Below are positions 53,001 through 61,402 of a DNA stretch of 64,000 nucleotides, piece by piece. The stretch is taken from NCBI GenBank assembly GCA_029582155.1, contig CM055898.1, positions 37,395,458-37,459,457 on the forward strand, written 5' to 3'. This DNA is from Panopea generosa. Lineage: Eukaryota > Mollusca > Bivalvia > Adapedonta > Hiatellidae. The notes below the pieces were generated by a model. It saw nothing but the letters and a program-made list of their open reading frames with translations. It did no database searches and had not been told where the DNA came from. The position numbers were made by a program, and so were the translations under genes. Each line of letters opens with the position of its first letter. Within the stretch, counting starts at the first letter, position 1.

Positions 53001-56000
53001 AAGAACAGTTGTTCACAACTTTTGACAACTTGCTGAAAACAAATGATTCATTACAGAATGTCAAAAATGCAAACAACAGGTATTTAAAAGCTTGGTCTGC
53101 TCGTTTAAGAAATACATTTTCCGATCAAATTTATCTTTTTTCTCATTTTTCCAAACAGTCACTAAAGGGTCTATATCAATGGTTTTAGCAATACTATTAA
53201 CACCCTAATTAAAATCCTTTTAGTGATTATCAAAAACTGCACATTTCAGAAGTTTAATAAACTAAAATCAGCAGTCTTATAAACCAGAACCAGCAGTCTG
53301 ATAAACGAGTACCAGATTTCTGATAAACCAAAACCAGCAGTCTGATAAACAAAACCAGCTGTCTGATAAACCAAAACCAGCTTTCAGATAAACCGGAATC
53401 AGCTTTATGATAAACCAGTACCAGCTGTCTGATAAACCAAAAGCAGCTGTCTTATAAACCAAACCAGCTGTTTGATAAACCAAAACCAGCAGTCTTATAA
53501 CCCAAACAGGCTGTCTGATAAACCAAAACCAGCAGTCTGATAAACCAAAACCAACTGTCTGATAAACCAGTACCAGCAGTCTGATAAACCAAACCAGCTG
53601 TCTTATAAACCCAAATCAGCTGTCTGATAACCCAAACCTGCTGTTTGATAAACCAGAACCAGCAGTCTGATAAACCAAAAACAGCTGTCTGATAAACCAA
53701 TACCAAGTCTGATTAAAAATACCAGCAGTCTGATAAAACAAATACAGCTGTCTGACAGACCAAAACAAACTGTCTGATAAACCAGAACTTGCTGTCTGAT
53801 AAACCAAAACCAGGTGTCTGATAAACGAATACCAGCAGTCTGATGAACGAAATCCAGCAGTGTGACAAGAGCCAAAGTATGGGAAATAAATAATTTTCTA
53901 CTAATTTCCAATTAGTTTAAATATACTTGATGGAAGTCCATTCCAACAATGGAGCTAGCTGACAAAAAAAAAAGTGAATTAAGAAAATGATACCAATGTT
54001 GATACTGTATCCAAATGTTTAACAAATCAGAGAAACATGTACCTGTTTATCAAGGTAATCTACCACTTGGCCACACACTAATATACCCGGCATGTCAAAG
54101 TAGTTCTCCCAAAACACAAAACTCTCATTTCCTGCAACATCAAACATACATGTAAAAACAATTGGTACCCCTCGATTTAACTAGCTGCTGGGTGAGCAAC
54201 TGGCCACAACAAAAAAAAACTAAGTGCTTCCACTGGAATTCGAACCTTCAACCTCTTGCTTCCGACACCTTAACCTTAAGTTGGCCATGGAAGATGGTAC
54301 ACGTGTTACACCTTGAGTCTACACATATATTACATGTATACATTTATTCAATAACCACTATATTTATGACCTCCTTTTATTCCTGATAATGACAGTACTG
54401 GAAAAACTGTATCTATGTGAAATAAAAAAGATGATTTCTAACAATAAAAAATCTTGGCCTAAAAAGTCTATTTCTGCTTATTTATTTTATTTACAAATGA
54501 AGATATTTTGTTCCAATGTAACAAGATACAGTCGTTCTAAATTATATGATGCATTAGTAATTAATTTATGTACATGTACCTGCACGTGGTCTGACAGCAT
54601 CCCGTGCCTCCTTAAAGTGATCCCATTGTAAAGATTCACCATAAATAGATACAAGTTCCTCCTTACTTAGCATTCTTGTGCCATGACTTCCTCTACAATA
54701 GAAAAAAAGATAAACTTGTAAGCCATCAAACCATGTCTCAGTTTCAATTATAACGTTCGAAAATATATTTAACATTTAATTAAACATAAGAGCTGTCGGA
54801 GGGACAGCGCGCTCGACTATTTTGATGCTGTTCTAAAACAACAACATTTTCAGGAAATAAGTAAAATGGACGACAATTAAAACTCAGGGGTGGTAAAATA
54901 AAGCTATAATTATTGTTTGTCTATTAAAAATAAATCAGCCAAATAATTCTAAAACGCTATTTATTTTCATGAAAATGAAGAATTTGTTTTTACAGAAAAT
55001 TAAACTTTCATGAAAATGAACCTCCCCCCAAGCCTCTCTCCCCCTGAAAAATTGACCCTTTTTGTCAAACATCTAAGCTCAACAACTTGTACTACAATCT
55101 TTAAGCTGCTAAAAAGCAAAGTCCGAAAGGGACATTACTCTGTAAAAATGCAACCAAAAGTTATGACTCTCATCTCAGTGTGTTCCATTGATGATACTGA
55201 ATACCAATGTGAAGTTTCATTTTTATCCAAGATAAGGTTGATGAAATATGTACCTGCTCCAAACCTTTAACCTGCTCAAAAACCAGATTTTCCAAGACTA
55301 AAAGGGCCATAATTCTGCCAAAATGCAACCCAGAGTTATGTTTCTTATCTCTGTGCGTTCTGTTGCTGATGCTGAACACACATGTGAAGTTTAATTCATA
55401 TGGAATGAGTGGTCACATAGATATCTTACTTGATAAAAAAACTTAACCTGAAAAATTAAGTCGAAAAAGGACCGTAACTGTGCCAAAATGCAATCCAGAG
55501 TTATGGTTCTTGTCTCTGTGTGTTCCATTGATGATGCTGAACACACATGTGAAGTTTTACTGGCTACATGGTGTTATTTGTCCAATCAAACACAATGTAA
55601 CGATTACTTAGAGACGATTTGCTTGTCTAAGGAAACGTATCAACCTATATCTTTGCTTATTGAATTACCAACTTGTTTGATTGACAGCCAACGTCAGGTC
55701 AATGAAATTAGAGGGTGTGTTTAATATTTAATAAATTTAACTTTATGATCATCTGGTACCTGAAATTGCTTTGTGTAACTCTATAATTTTCTTTGTGTTA
55801 TCTTTAATACTGTGCAAAATTTTGTAAATATTATTGTTGACATAAGGAATGATTCTCATATACATGTATGATGGTTTCACCATTTTTCACTGAAACAGTA
55901 TACTGGTAAACCTTTTTTTATGTTTGAAGAAATCTCAGGATAGGTGGAGCACCTGTTCCTCTCCAAACCTGTCAGGCTCTGAGGTTGTCAAACTTGTTCA

Positions 56001-58448
56001 TGCTCAACACAAAATTTGTACTCAAACACAATATTCAGGAATCATTTAAAAATTATACAAATTAAAGCACAAACGCTGGAAACAACCTTGAATATGACAG
56101 CATTTATGTAGATCTGGGGTAGAAAATTACAGGTATTTAAGCTGAGAATGAAACAAAGTTTTACAACACAGAGTTGATTCAATTGTGTTTACTTAACAAT
56201 TAGATCGACTATGATCTTTATCATCATTACTTACTTCAGAATCTTGCCCTTGTGAGAGAGTTTAATAATATTTCCTTTTAAGGTGTCCACAAACAAACCT
56301 TTGCACCTGAAATATATATATATATATATATATAAAAAAAATATTTTTCATGCATCTGATTGTAATTTTTTATTATAGCCTTGTAATTAAGGGCATAGCT
56401 TGGTCAATTTAATTAAGAGTGCAGGCCTAGAAATGTTTTCAGAGAATCTGGGGTTCCTCCAACAGAATATTTTAAAAATGTAAATTTCCAATTGGTAATG
56501 GTGCATCTCAGTTGTATTGTGTGTATTTTTTTTTAATGTAAAACATACAAAATAGTAACACATTTCTTTTTTTCTAGGCAAAAGTGCACGGCCCGACCTG
56601 CGGTGCCCAGGTTGTCCTTAAAAAATTAATTGTTTGTCGTGCTCCTACCTGCTCACTCAAAATTGCAGCTACCCAAACTTTTTTATCGACTTTCAAACTG
56701 TTTAATTTATTTTCAGTGATTTCTGTCCGTGTTTCTTTAAACCTTTTTCATATAGACGTGTTTTCCCGCACCAATCACAGAAGGTCATTGAAAACAGTGC
56801 AGGAAAAGTAACGAGCAATCTGAACTCTTCCTGCACTGTTTTCCACTCTGTCAGTTAATATAAACATAATTCACCCATTGCTGATACGTGGTGAATTAAT
56901 GCTTTCAATATTAGAGGTGTCCAAAGGCATCTATATGAAGTAAAGGGTTAAAATGACTATGCAAAATCAAAATTTGGCGGAAAAAAATTAGCTACCTACC
57001 TAACCACATGAAAAATACTGGGTTGGAGCACAGCAAACAAATATTATTTTAAGGATGGCCCAAGTGTAGCTACGCCAGAATAATTCCTGTAACTAACTTT
57101 CAGTGAGATTGATATAGATTGTTTGGTTTTCAGTGAAGTGGATTTATTATCACTCCTTCTCAATAATAATGGAATGTTAACTATGACGATGGAAGAGTCT
57201 ACATAGAAAATTAGTAAGTTAAGGCATATTTTGGATTAACTTAATATCTTGAAATGAATACAGCCATCTTACATGAAATCTTTATGGTGCGTAATATCTG
57301 AGCGTATGTCCTGGCTGTACCCTCTCTGGTGTACCAAGTAATCAACAATACTGTTATACGTCAACTGTAAATATACAATCCACCAGCATGGTAAACTAGA
57401 TAGCAATTTGAATATGGTATCAACAAATTTATTCATGGTCATAATTATATATATAAATGATCTGTTTAATATCAACATGTTACAATGTCATGGTAATGGG
57501 GAGTTGTGGTGGTCTAGTAGTTAGCAAGCTTGCTCAAAGATCCAGAGGTCGCCGAATCGATACCCAACTGGGTTTCGTCCAGGGCTTTTCAAATGTACTC
57601 CCACGTGTCTAAGTTGGGCAAGGTATTTATTGTGAAAGCATGCAAATTTAAAGCAGTTGGTCTCATGTGCTGGAAGAGTCATACCCAGTGCATGTAAAAT
57701 ATTTCACTAAACTTATGTGTTAATCTGTGATTCAAAAGCCCTTAAACCTATGAATGTTGTGCCTGCACATAATCCTCATGAAAGGGTGTTACAGTATCAA
57801 TAAGAAGATAAGATAGATTAATGAAGGTTTTACACCGTATGTATAGTACCAACTTTATACATGATATTTAATCAGTCCCATTCGCTCTGTCGGCAAAACA
57901 CAGACTTATAGACTCGAGGCTGCGGGTTCAATTCCCAGGGCTGGGAAGTCTCTAGTCATTGAGATGGGACGTTAAACCAACAGCACATGTGATAGGCCTT
58001 ATTTGCTTAAAGAAATGATGAAAAACTTTTATAAATAAATCTATAACTAAGAGAAAATGAGAATGCTTTAGATCACAGGGGCTAGTTACAATATATATAT
58101 ATATATACATTCTTAATACTATATACAAAGCTTTAGAATATAATAATTATATATTGTAACTAGTCCCCGTGATTTAGATATAACCTGCACCAGAGAACTC
58201 AACCAAGTTTATGTTGCATTGTATTTAGGTACACTATTATAAATGTCAAAACTGACAAAAGATGGAGTGATTTTCACCCGCATGCGATTATTACAGAACT
58301 GTAGTAAGCATATTGAATGTACTCTAAATAATAACTTTCATACATTTATCTGTTCCACAAGGTTATATTTCGCCAATGTATGGTCAAGATCAAACCCAAT
58401 CGCATCATAATCACTTAAACACATCTCAGATACATTATTTTCACCCAT
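40994..58448 (-). CDS. NT5DC1: 5'-nucleotidase domain-containing protein 1 (12 coding exons)
   Basis: Gene-level entry; exons are listed separately. The spliced CDS of 1398 nt encodes 465 residues starting at ATG 58446-58448 (G at -3 and +4); starting at the next Met (58424) gives 457, close to the 455 of human NT5DC1 as I recall it. It belongs to the HAD superfamily, IG-type 5'-nucleotidases. Visible motifs: motif I FDLDHT (Asp20 nucleophile, Asp22, Thr24), motif II TTSS (229-232), motif III Lys262 in NARKPGFF, and motif IV YFGDSLCSD (Asp323, Asp328). All residues needed for Mg2+-dependent phosphohydrolase chemistry are present, but the substrate of the family is not established. No signal peptide or membrane segment is seen, so it is probably cytosolic. 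All 11 intron phases agree across junctions. Introns are crowded with minisatellites and MITEs. Confidence 0.95.
41525..41740. repeat. Two-copy tandem duplication in NT5DC1 intron 11
   Basis: 'gaaaaaatgctgcatggact' and 'gaaaaaatgctgcataggtt' each begin a unit of about 120 bp, including 'tactacccattac' / 'taccacccattat' and 'actctaggg' / 'actctaggt'. Confidence 0.65.
41805..42000 (-). mobile_element. SINE family 2 copy
   Basis: Shares 'gccatcaagggctaacagac', 'atcatcacggagactgttgc' and 'ggtggggattcaaactcaca'. It lies in NT5DC1 intron 11. Confidence 0.7.
42480..42654 (-). CDS. NT5DC1: NT5DC1 exon 11
   Basis: Acceptor gaaccag, donor GTGAGAGA; phase 0 to 1. It encodes VNLDVDVDEEAYLLSSEWGS, FFYHPEDDPLHNRHMNTFWG and ELITKYADIAIPSVEYIAG. 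The SSEWGSFF and AIPSVE blocks match the family. Confidence 0.93.
43051..43221 (-). CDS. NT5DC1: NT5DC1 exon 10 (HAD motif IV)
   Basis: 171 bp, phase 0-0, acceptor ctgtttcag, donor GTACCGTA. It begins VVYFGDSLCSDAFPVKTCTD then WDLVLVLEEMEAEGYHPHDN. The GDS...SD pair supplies the metal-binding acidic residues. Confidence 0.95.
43405..44680. repeat. Tandem-core element, about 147-bp units (family Q1)
   Basis: Starts 'actagagctatcactgaagg' and ends with 'cgacctcagggtgactccaa' followed by a hairpin (TATACCCCC ... GGGGGTATA) at 44644-44678. In between are five units with phase points ('tatatcaaagggcaataact') at 43861, 44008, 44155, about 44300 and 44445. It lies in NT5DC1 intron 9. Confidence 0.8.
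44685..45330. repeat. Tandem-core element, about 175-bp units (family Q2)
   Basis: Starts 'aaactagaaatgcatccatg' and holds two units ('gccaaatataaagtttcatc', 'tagccaatcagagtccagat'). It ends with 'ctatatgcccccattg' / 'aaaatagtgggggcataaaa', a perfect C/G hairpin at 45293-45322. It directly follows Q1. Confidence 0.75.
45850..45974 (-). CDS. NT5DC1: NT5DC1 exon 9
   Basis: 125 bp, phase 1 to 0, acceptor attgtttcag, donor GTTAGACC. It encodes DGVTEHEAVDWSDLKQHGVY then SSGNHLDLEKLITKITGANK. The YS.GN motif is a family signature. Confidence 0.93.
46495..46690 (-). mobile_element. SINE family 6 (tRNA-Leu/Ser-like head)
   Basis: The minus strand starts near 46685 with GGCATTCTGGTCTAAGGCGC, resembling the 5' half of a type II tRNA. 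It ends 'caaattcattctgcagtctt', 'cctcaaccaataaa'. The same tail forms the repeated units inside segments A-C. It lies in NT5DC1 intron 8. Confidence 0.6.
47271..47359 (-). CDS. NT5DC1: NT5DC1 exon 8 (HAD motif III)
   Basis: 89 bp, phase 2 to 1, acceptor tgtattttag, donor GTACTGCA. It encodes PEWRSYFDIVVTNARKPGFF then KEQKPFLSL. The TNARKPGFF block carries the conserved Lys. Confidence 0.95.
47695..50070. repeat. 50-bp minisatellite, about 47 copies
   Basis: Unit: 'catgccaagtgttatgaaca', 'tctcaatcctagagcgagac', 'attatactaa'. Variation is mostly A/T at one position (ccaagtg/ccatgtg), tagagc/tggagc and gcgag/gcaag. A few copies have partial internal duplications (for example around 47966-48003). 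A decayed edge runs to about 50170. It fills over half of NT5DC1 intron 7. Confidence 0.97.
50312..51382. repeat. 34-bp minisatellite carrying exon 7 / donor-site copies, about 31 units
   Basis: On the minus strand each unit is ACAGCTGGTAATGTGTTAGG followed by GTATGTAACCAAGA. The unit nearest the gene's 5' side (about 51349-51382) is the real exon 7 end and donor: the exon stops after ..GTGTTAGG and GTATGT begins the intron. The other units lie downstream as copies of that junction. The donor hexamer varies as GTATGT (majority), GTATAT, GTGAGT and one GTGTGT. Between about 50600 and 50900 the variants recur every third unit (102 bp). Confidence 0.95.
51363..51537 (-). CDS. NT5DC1: NT5DC1 exon 7 (HAD motif II)
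   Basis: 175 bp, phase 1 to 2, acceptor tataatttcag, donor GTATGTAACC. It encodes NSGYFFPTVKKMSSKFYRPC, SEGVKQWLKDLKKENKCVFL, TTSSHIDFAELTASNVLG (last codon split). I chose the donor after ..TTAGG and not the nearer GTAATG because only it gives phase 2, needed by exon 8, and keeps the SNVLG segment that aligns with the family. Confidence 0.93.
52075..52252. mobile_element. TTAA MITE, truncated copy abutting a complete one
   Basis: It ends ..GAAGTAAAGGG at 52252 directly before a TTAA (52253-52256) shared with the complete copy that follows. The left end is lost. The 25-bp end repeat 'tattagaggtgtccaaaggc' is present three to four times. Confidence 0.8.
52257..52478. mobile_element. TTAA-flanked MITE (piggyBac-like), complete copy
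   Basis: 222 bp between TTAA at 52253-52256 and 52479-52482. Ends CCCTTTACTTCATATAGATG and (reverse strand) CCCTTTACTCCATAGATACG are terminal inverted repeats. The centre holds a near-perfect palindrome at about 52378-52409 (GTTCAGATTGCTCGT / ACGAGCAATCTGAAC). It lies in NT5DC1 intron 6. Confidence 0.9.
52495..52533. mobile_element. MITE (AAACCTG-type) end fragment
   Basis: 'ctgtttaagacaggtttgac' plus 'tgtat' matches one end of the elements at 33393 and 61232. Confidence 0.55.
52566..52656 (-). CDS. NT5DC1: NT5DC1 exon 6
   Basis: 91 bp, phase 0 to 1, acceptor tataatttcag, donor GTTTGTTG. It encodes NGAPLDDYGPVLWHDVPGGL then YHNYRFQAFG. H.HNY..AF matches the family. Confidence 0.93.
53270..53870. 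repeat. 22-bp minisatellite, about 26 copies
   Basis: Unit 'ctgtctgataaaccaaaacc' plus 'ag', alternating ctgtctg/cagtctg. It lies in NT5DC1 intron 5. It generates spurious minus-strand frames rich in YQTAG.GLSDSWF. Confidence 0.92.
54043..54131 (-). CDS. NT5DC1: NT5DC1 exon 5
   Basis: 89 bp, phase 1 to 0, acceptor gatgttgcag, donor GTACATGT. It encodes GNESFVFWENYFDMPGILVC then GQVVDYLDKQ. YFD.PG.L.C..VVDYL is the family block. Confidence 0.95.
54205..54300 (-). mobile_element. tRNA-derived SINE fragment
   Basis: The minus strand has AAGGTTAAGGTGTCGGAAG followed by a B-box GAAGGTTCGAATTCC. It lies in NT5DC1 intron 4. Confidence 0.5.
54580..54692 (-). CDS. NT5DC1: NT5DC1 exon 4
   Basis: 113 bp, phase 2 to 1, acceptor ctattgtag, donor GTACATGT. 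It encodes GSHGTRMLSKEELVSIYGES then LQWDHFKEARDAVRPRA. SHGT.M is conserved in NT5DC1. Confidence 0.94.
54785..55570. repeat. Family R-type tandem-core element
   Basis: Left end 'agctgtcggagggacagcgc' then 'gctcgactatttt'. Three core units ('gcaacccagagttatgtttc', 'gtgttccattgatgatgctg', 'aacacacatgtgaagttt') match 16600-17400. The right end is missing. It lies in NT5DC1 intron 3. Confidence 0.75.
56235..56306 (-). CDS. NT5DC1: NT5DC1 exon 3
   Basis: 72 bp, phase 2-2, acceptor tatatatttcag, donor GTAAGTAATG. It encodes CKGLFVDTLKGNIIKLSHKG then KIL. A CKGL..D...GN..KL block is diagnostic. An (AT)n run at 56311-56331 sits just upstream of the acceptor. Confidence 0.94.
56311..56331. repeat. 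(AT)n microsatellite
   Basis: About ten AT repeats lie immediately intronic of the exon 3 acceptor, inside the likely branch-point/pyrimidine region. Confidence 0.85.
56741..56947. mobile_element. TTAA-flanked MITE (piggyBac-like), copy 3
   Basis: 207 bp between TTAA at 56737-56740 and 56948-56951, in the opposite orientation to 52257-52478. Ends ACCTTTTTCATATAGACG and (reverse strand) CCCTTTACTTCATATAGATG. The internal palindrome has lost one arm. It lies in NT5DC1 intron 2. Confidence 0.85.
57273..57364 (-). CDS. NT5DC1: NT5DC1 exon 2
   Basis: 92 bp, phase 0 to 2, acceptor tatatttacag, donor GTAAGATG. It encodes LTYNSIVDYLVHQRGYSQDI then RSDITHHKDF. YNS...FLV...GY is the corresponding vertebrate block. 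Confidence 0.94.
57505..57700 (+). mobile_element. SINE family 4 (tRNA-like head)
   Basis: A-box-like GTGGTGGTCTAGTAGTTAGC, B-box-like GTCGCCGAATCGATACCC, then the body 'gggcttttcaaatgtactcc'. It lies in NT5DC1 intron 1. Confidence 0.6.
57865..58020 (+). mobile_element. SINE family 3 copy
   Basis: B-box GCTGCGGGTTCAATTCCC, followed by 'gagatgggacgttaaaccaa', the block shared with 12175-12470. Confidence 0.65.
58070..58178. mobile_element. Small MITE-like inverted repeat
   Basis: 'atcacaggggctagttacaa' followed by an (AT)n run is mirrored by 'ttgtaactagtccccgtgat' at about 58153-58172. The interior is about 60 bp. It lies in NT5DC1 intron 1. Confidence 0.8.
58344..58448 (-). CDS. NT5DC1: NT5DC1 exon 1 (HAD motif I)
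   Basis: Begins MGENNVSEMCLSDYDAIGFD then LDHTLAKYNLVEQIN, with donor GTATGAAAG in phase 0. The frame is open upstream to 58541 but with no ATG there. 58448 is the first ATG and has the better context; the Met at 58424 (MCLSDYD) gives a length nearer the family's. FDLDHT is the catalytic motif I. Confidence 0.92.
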
Positions 58449-58559
58449 TTCGTCACCAATTAGAAGCCCAACCGCCACATTAAGTGTCCCGTTAAAACCG
58501 CACGTTTGTAATAAAACGTTTTTATATCTGTTCAAACCCACATTTGTGGTAGAGAGAGT

Positions 58560-59040
58560 AGTGCGACATATTGCAAGTCTCTATAGAGCCTTTTAAAAAG
58601 ATTTTTGTTTTGCGTCTCCCGAGACAGCAGATCGATATCCAAATAATAAAAAAGTTGTCCATCCACGCTTTATCATATCAGGCTAGTAGAGAGAGCGCAG
58701 ATCTTATTAGCAACGAAGGCCTACATGGAATCTACATGCACGACGCTATCTGCACGACTACCAGTCGCAAAGCCTAAATTGTAGTACAACATCGACGTTT
58801 TAAGGTGGGGGATTTCCGGTTATGCAGGCGGGGGGTGGGGGTATGGTATTTTCATGAAATGCGTTTTACTAAAAAAATTTGTTTCGAAAATCGGAGAATT
58901 TATTTAATGAATGTGCGATATATTGCACGTCTCTATGGAGCCTTTTAAAGATTTTTAGTTTGCGTCACCCACAGCAGATCAGATATCAAAATAAATAAAT
59001 AAAAAAAAAGCTGTCCATCCACGCCTTATTTAATCAGGCT
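58560..59040. repeat. Direct duplication in the NT5DC1 5' flank
   Basis: A block of about 125 bp at 58560-58684 ('tctctatagagccttttaaa', 'ttgtccatccacgctttatc') is repeated at 58915-59040 ('tctctatggagccttttaaa', 'ctgtccatccacgccttatt'), about 355 bp away. The first copy begins about 110 bp upstream of the start codon, so it may cover the promoter or 5' UTR. Confidence 0.85.
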
Positions 59041-61225
59041 ATTCTGAAGTGTTCATAAAAGTGACCAAATTACTGCACTTGACGATCATCTTCTGTCATA
59101 TTTTCAAGCAGACAAGCTCTGTTTTAAATGTATAGACCATATAGTATTGTTTACGTACGCATACATTTATACATAAGGGAGGTCGTTCCATGAAGAAAAA
59201 TACAGTACAAAGCAGGCGAATACTTTATGTACGCAATGGTGCTATACATATAAGAACAAATTTACGTTCTCTGTATCAATGATGTCTATGTAGATGCACC
59301 CTCATATGTATTCTTGTTTGTATACACACAATTTTATAATGAATTAAGACACAAGACATGTGTAATTTCAGTTCTCAAGCGTTACGAATAAGATAAATAA
59401 TGTAGTTATGTCTCAGTTCTGTTATGATACTATAAAATGTTATAAATCAAAGCGTTGTTTGACTCCAGCTAACATTATAGTAGGAGTAATCACGGTGACC
59501 TGGCTAATTTACTATCAGTTTACATGATGAAGAGAGGGGTGGCGGGGGCGGTCGGGTTAACAGTGAATACAAAATGAAGGCAAACAGTTAACAGTAAGTA
59601 GCATGAAGATAACAGTTAACAACAAACTTACGTTTCCAAAGTAGCTCAACATCACTTCAGGAAGTCTGAGCTTATAACAGGAGAATGCTACAAGCACAGT
59701 GAAAACAGAATAAGAGTTGTCAGAACAGAGATAGCCCGGTTACAGCTACGTTGGATGGTAAATTACCTTGTACTGAGGCAAATCAGACAAAAAACATCCA
59801 TATAATATGGAAGGCAATGCTAAATCGAAGCAGTAAACCAAAAAAGAACATAATCAGAAAGACAGTTTTGGACTCAGAGGCTTAAAACTAAAACGCAAAC
59901 TTCACAATTTTTTTTAAATAACTTCACAATAACAGATAACAAAAAATAAATTAAGCTGAAAACAAATAACACTGAATCAGTCAAAAACAGATAACAGTGA
60001 AAAAAAGTCAGAGTGGGGACTCTAACCAAGATCCGTTACTCCTGTCTGTGGTAAGACACACCACAAAATAAATACATATAACAACTATAGTTGTTGTTAT
60101 TATTGCTCTACGCGCCATTAACTATTCATCTATTTATTATCTTGTTTATGTAGACGAGGTACCGCAGTATATGTTACCCCACAAGTTTCCGTCTTCTGAC
60201 ACCATGTTGTGATTTTGTCTGTTGGCGTGAAGGACAGATAATAAAACACCGTATGTCGGCGATGTTAGTTCCAGGAGTGACCGGTATGTTATGATGATTA
60301 GAAAGGATGAATGCAAGACTGATAAAGATTCAAGAACAATAACTTCAATATTGGTGATAGTGTGTACAATTGTAGCATAGCTAGAGTTGTGTCACATAAT
60401 GTAACAGTATACATTTAAAAGTGAAACAAAACTATTTTTCGGTTATTTTTTTTTATAATGTTTTGAATACCTTGAATAAATTGAATCCTTTATATATGCG
60501 TATTATTATTATTATGACAAATGTTGACTGTTTTATGTGATGTCAAAATAATTCCTTAGTATATACAATGAATTATATAGATATATAGGTGTAACCCCAC
60601 CATTGATTTTTGTTCTTTATTCTATAGTAAATAATAAAAGTTTGAAGACTTGTCATTCATAGAGAGTCCCAAATGAAAGAAGTGAAACCTACATTTTACT
60701 GTTTGTCAACCTCTGCACTATCAAAATATGATGAGAAAAGTAGGGGTCATGTGTCATATAAGAGATTTTTTTTCTGCTCAGTGTGTACACTGGTGACAAA
60801 GTGAAAGTAGACTTCCGAAATCATGAATTCATACCCCAATTTCCAAGCATCATTTTTTTTTCTAAATTCACAATTCAAACATGACAATGCTATCAAAATG
60901 TTCAAAATACATCAATAATGCCATTCAAATAAAAAAATGAGCATTAAAATAAGGAAAATGCATTTTTAAAGAAGAAGAATTGAGGATTATTTACAACCGC
61001 CATTATGCGACTACCCCGCGGAAGCACTTCCTTTTTGCAATGGTGGCACTATGCCTATACAAGTCTTTGGTATATGCAGGTAATAAAAAAGTACAGTTTG
61101 ATCAGTTGATATAACCAGAGACATAGACACATGCGTCTATGTCTCTGATATAACACAATATCACAAATGCTATTTTGAAATAGTGTACAGGAAAGGATCA
61201 TTATACTATTTATTTTAACCAATGA
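59041..61225. other. Upstream intergenic DNA
   Basis: No supported gene. It includes a possible decayed tRNA-like sequence near 60015-60065 and a 13-bp-arm hairpin at 61117-61148. One exon-like piece at 59632-59687 is listed separately. Confidence 0.45.
59632..59687 (-). other. Possible orphan exon
   Basis: A 56-bp segment between acceptor tgcttgtag and a consensus donor GTAAGTTTG. It reads FSCYKLRLPEVMLSYFGN and is open. No partner exon or family is recognised. Its phase 0 end does not join the NT5DC1 frame at any visible acceptor near 58545. Confidence 0.2.
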
Positions 61226-61231
61226 CTAATA

Positions 61232-61402
61232 TACAGTCAAACCTGTCTTAAATAGCCAGTCAAGGGAAGAAGCAAAAGTGGCCTCTTAAGACAGGTTGTT
61301 GCTTAATACAGGTTTATTTGCCCTGAAAGCATAGAAATGGAAAATAGTCAATGTGGCTGCTTATGAAAAGTGGCTGTTTAATAGAGGTAACCACTTTGAC
61401 TA
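61232..61402. mobile_element. MITE (AAACCTG-type), copy 2
   Basis: Starts 'acagtcaaacctgtcttaaa', ends 'agaggtaaccactttgacta'. The interior is the reverse complement of 33393-33577 ('cttaatacaggtttatttgc'). Confidence 0.8.

Noticed and set aside
53277-53911. Minus-strand frames rich in YQTAG/GLSDSWF
   Set aside because: Reading of the 22-bp intronic minisatellite, with no start, domain or splice support.
58449-58541. N-terminal extension of NT5DC1 beginning MGLNRYKN
   Set aside because: The codon at 58541 is GTG, not ATG; the first ATG is at 58448. The extension has no counterpart in the family.
60080-60300. Possible LTR ending with AATAAA
   Set aside because: Only one copy is seen, with no TG...CA ends, primer-binding site or internal coding region.
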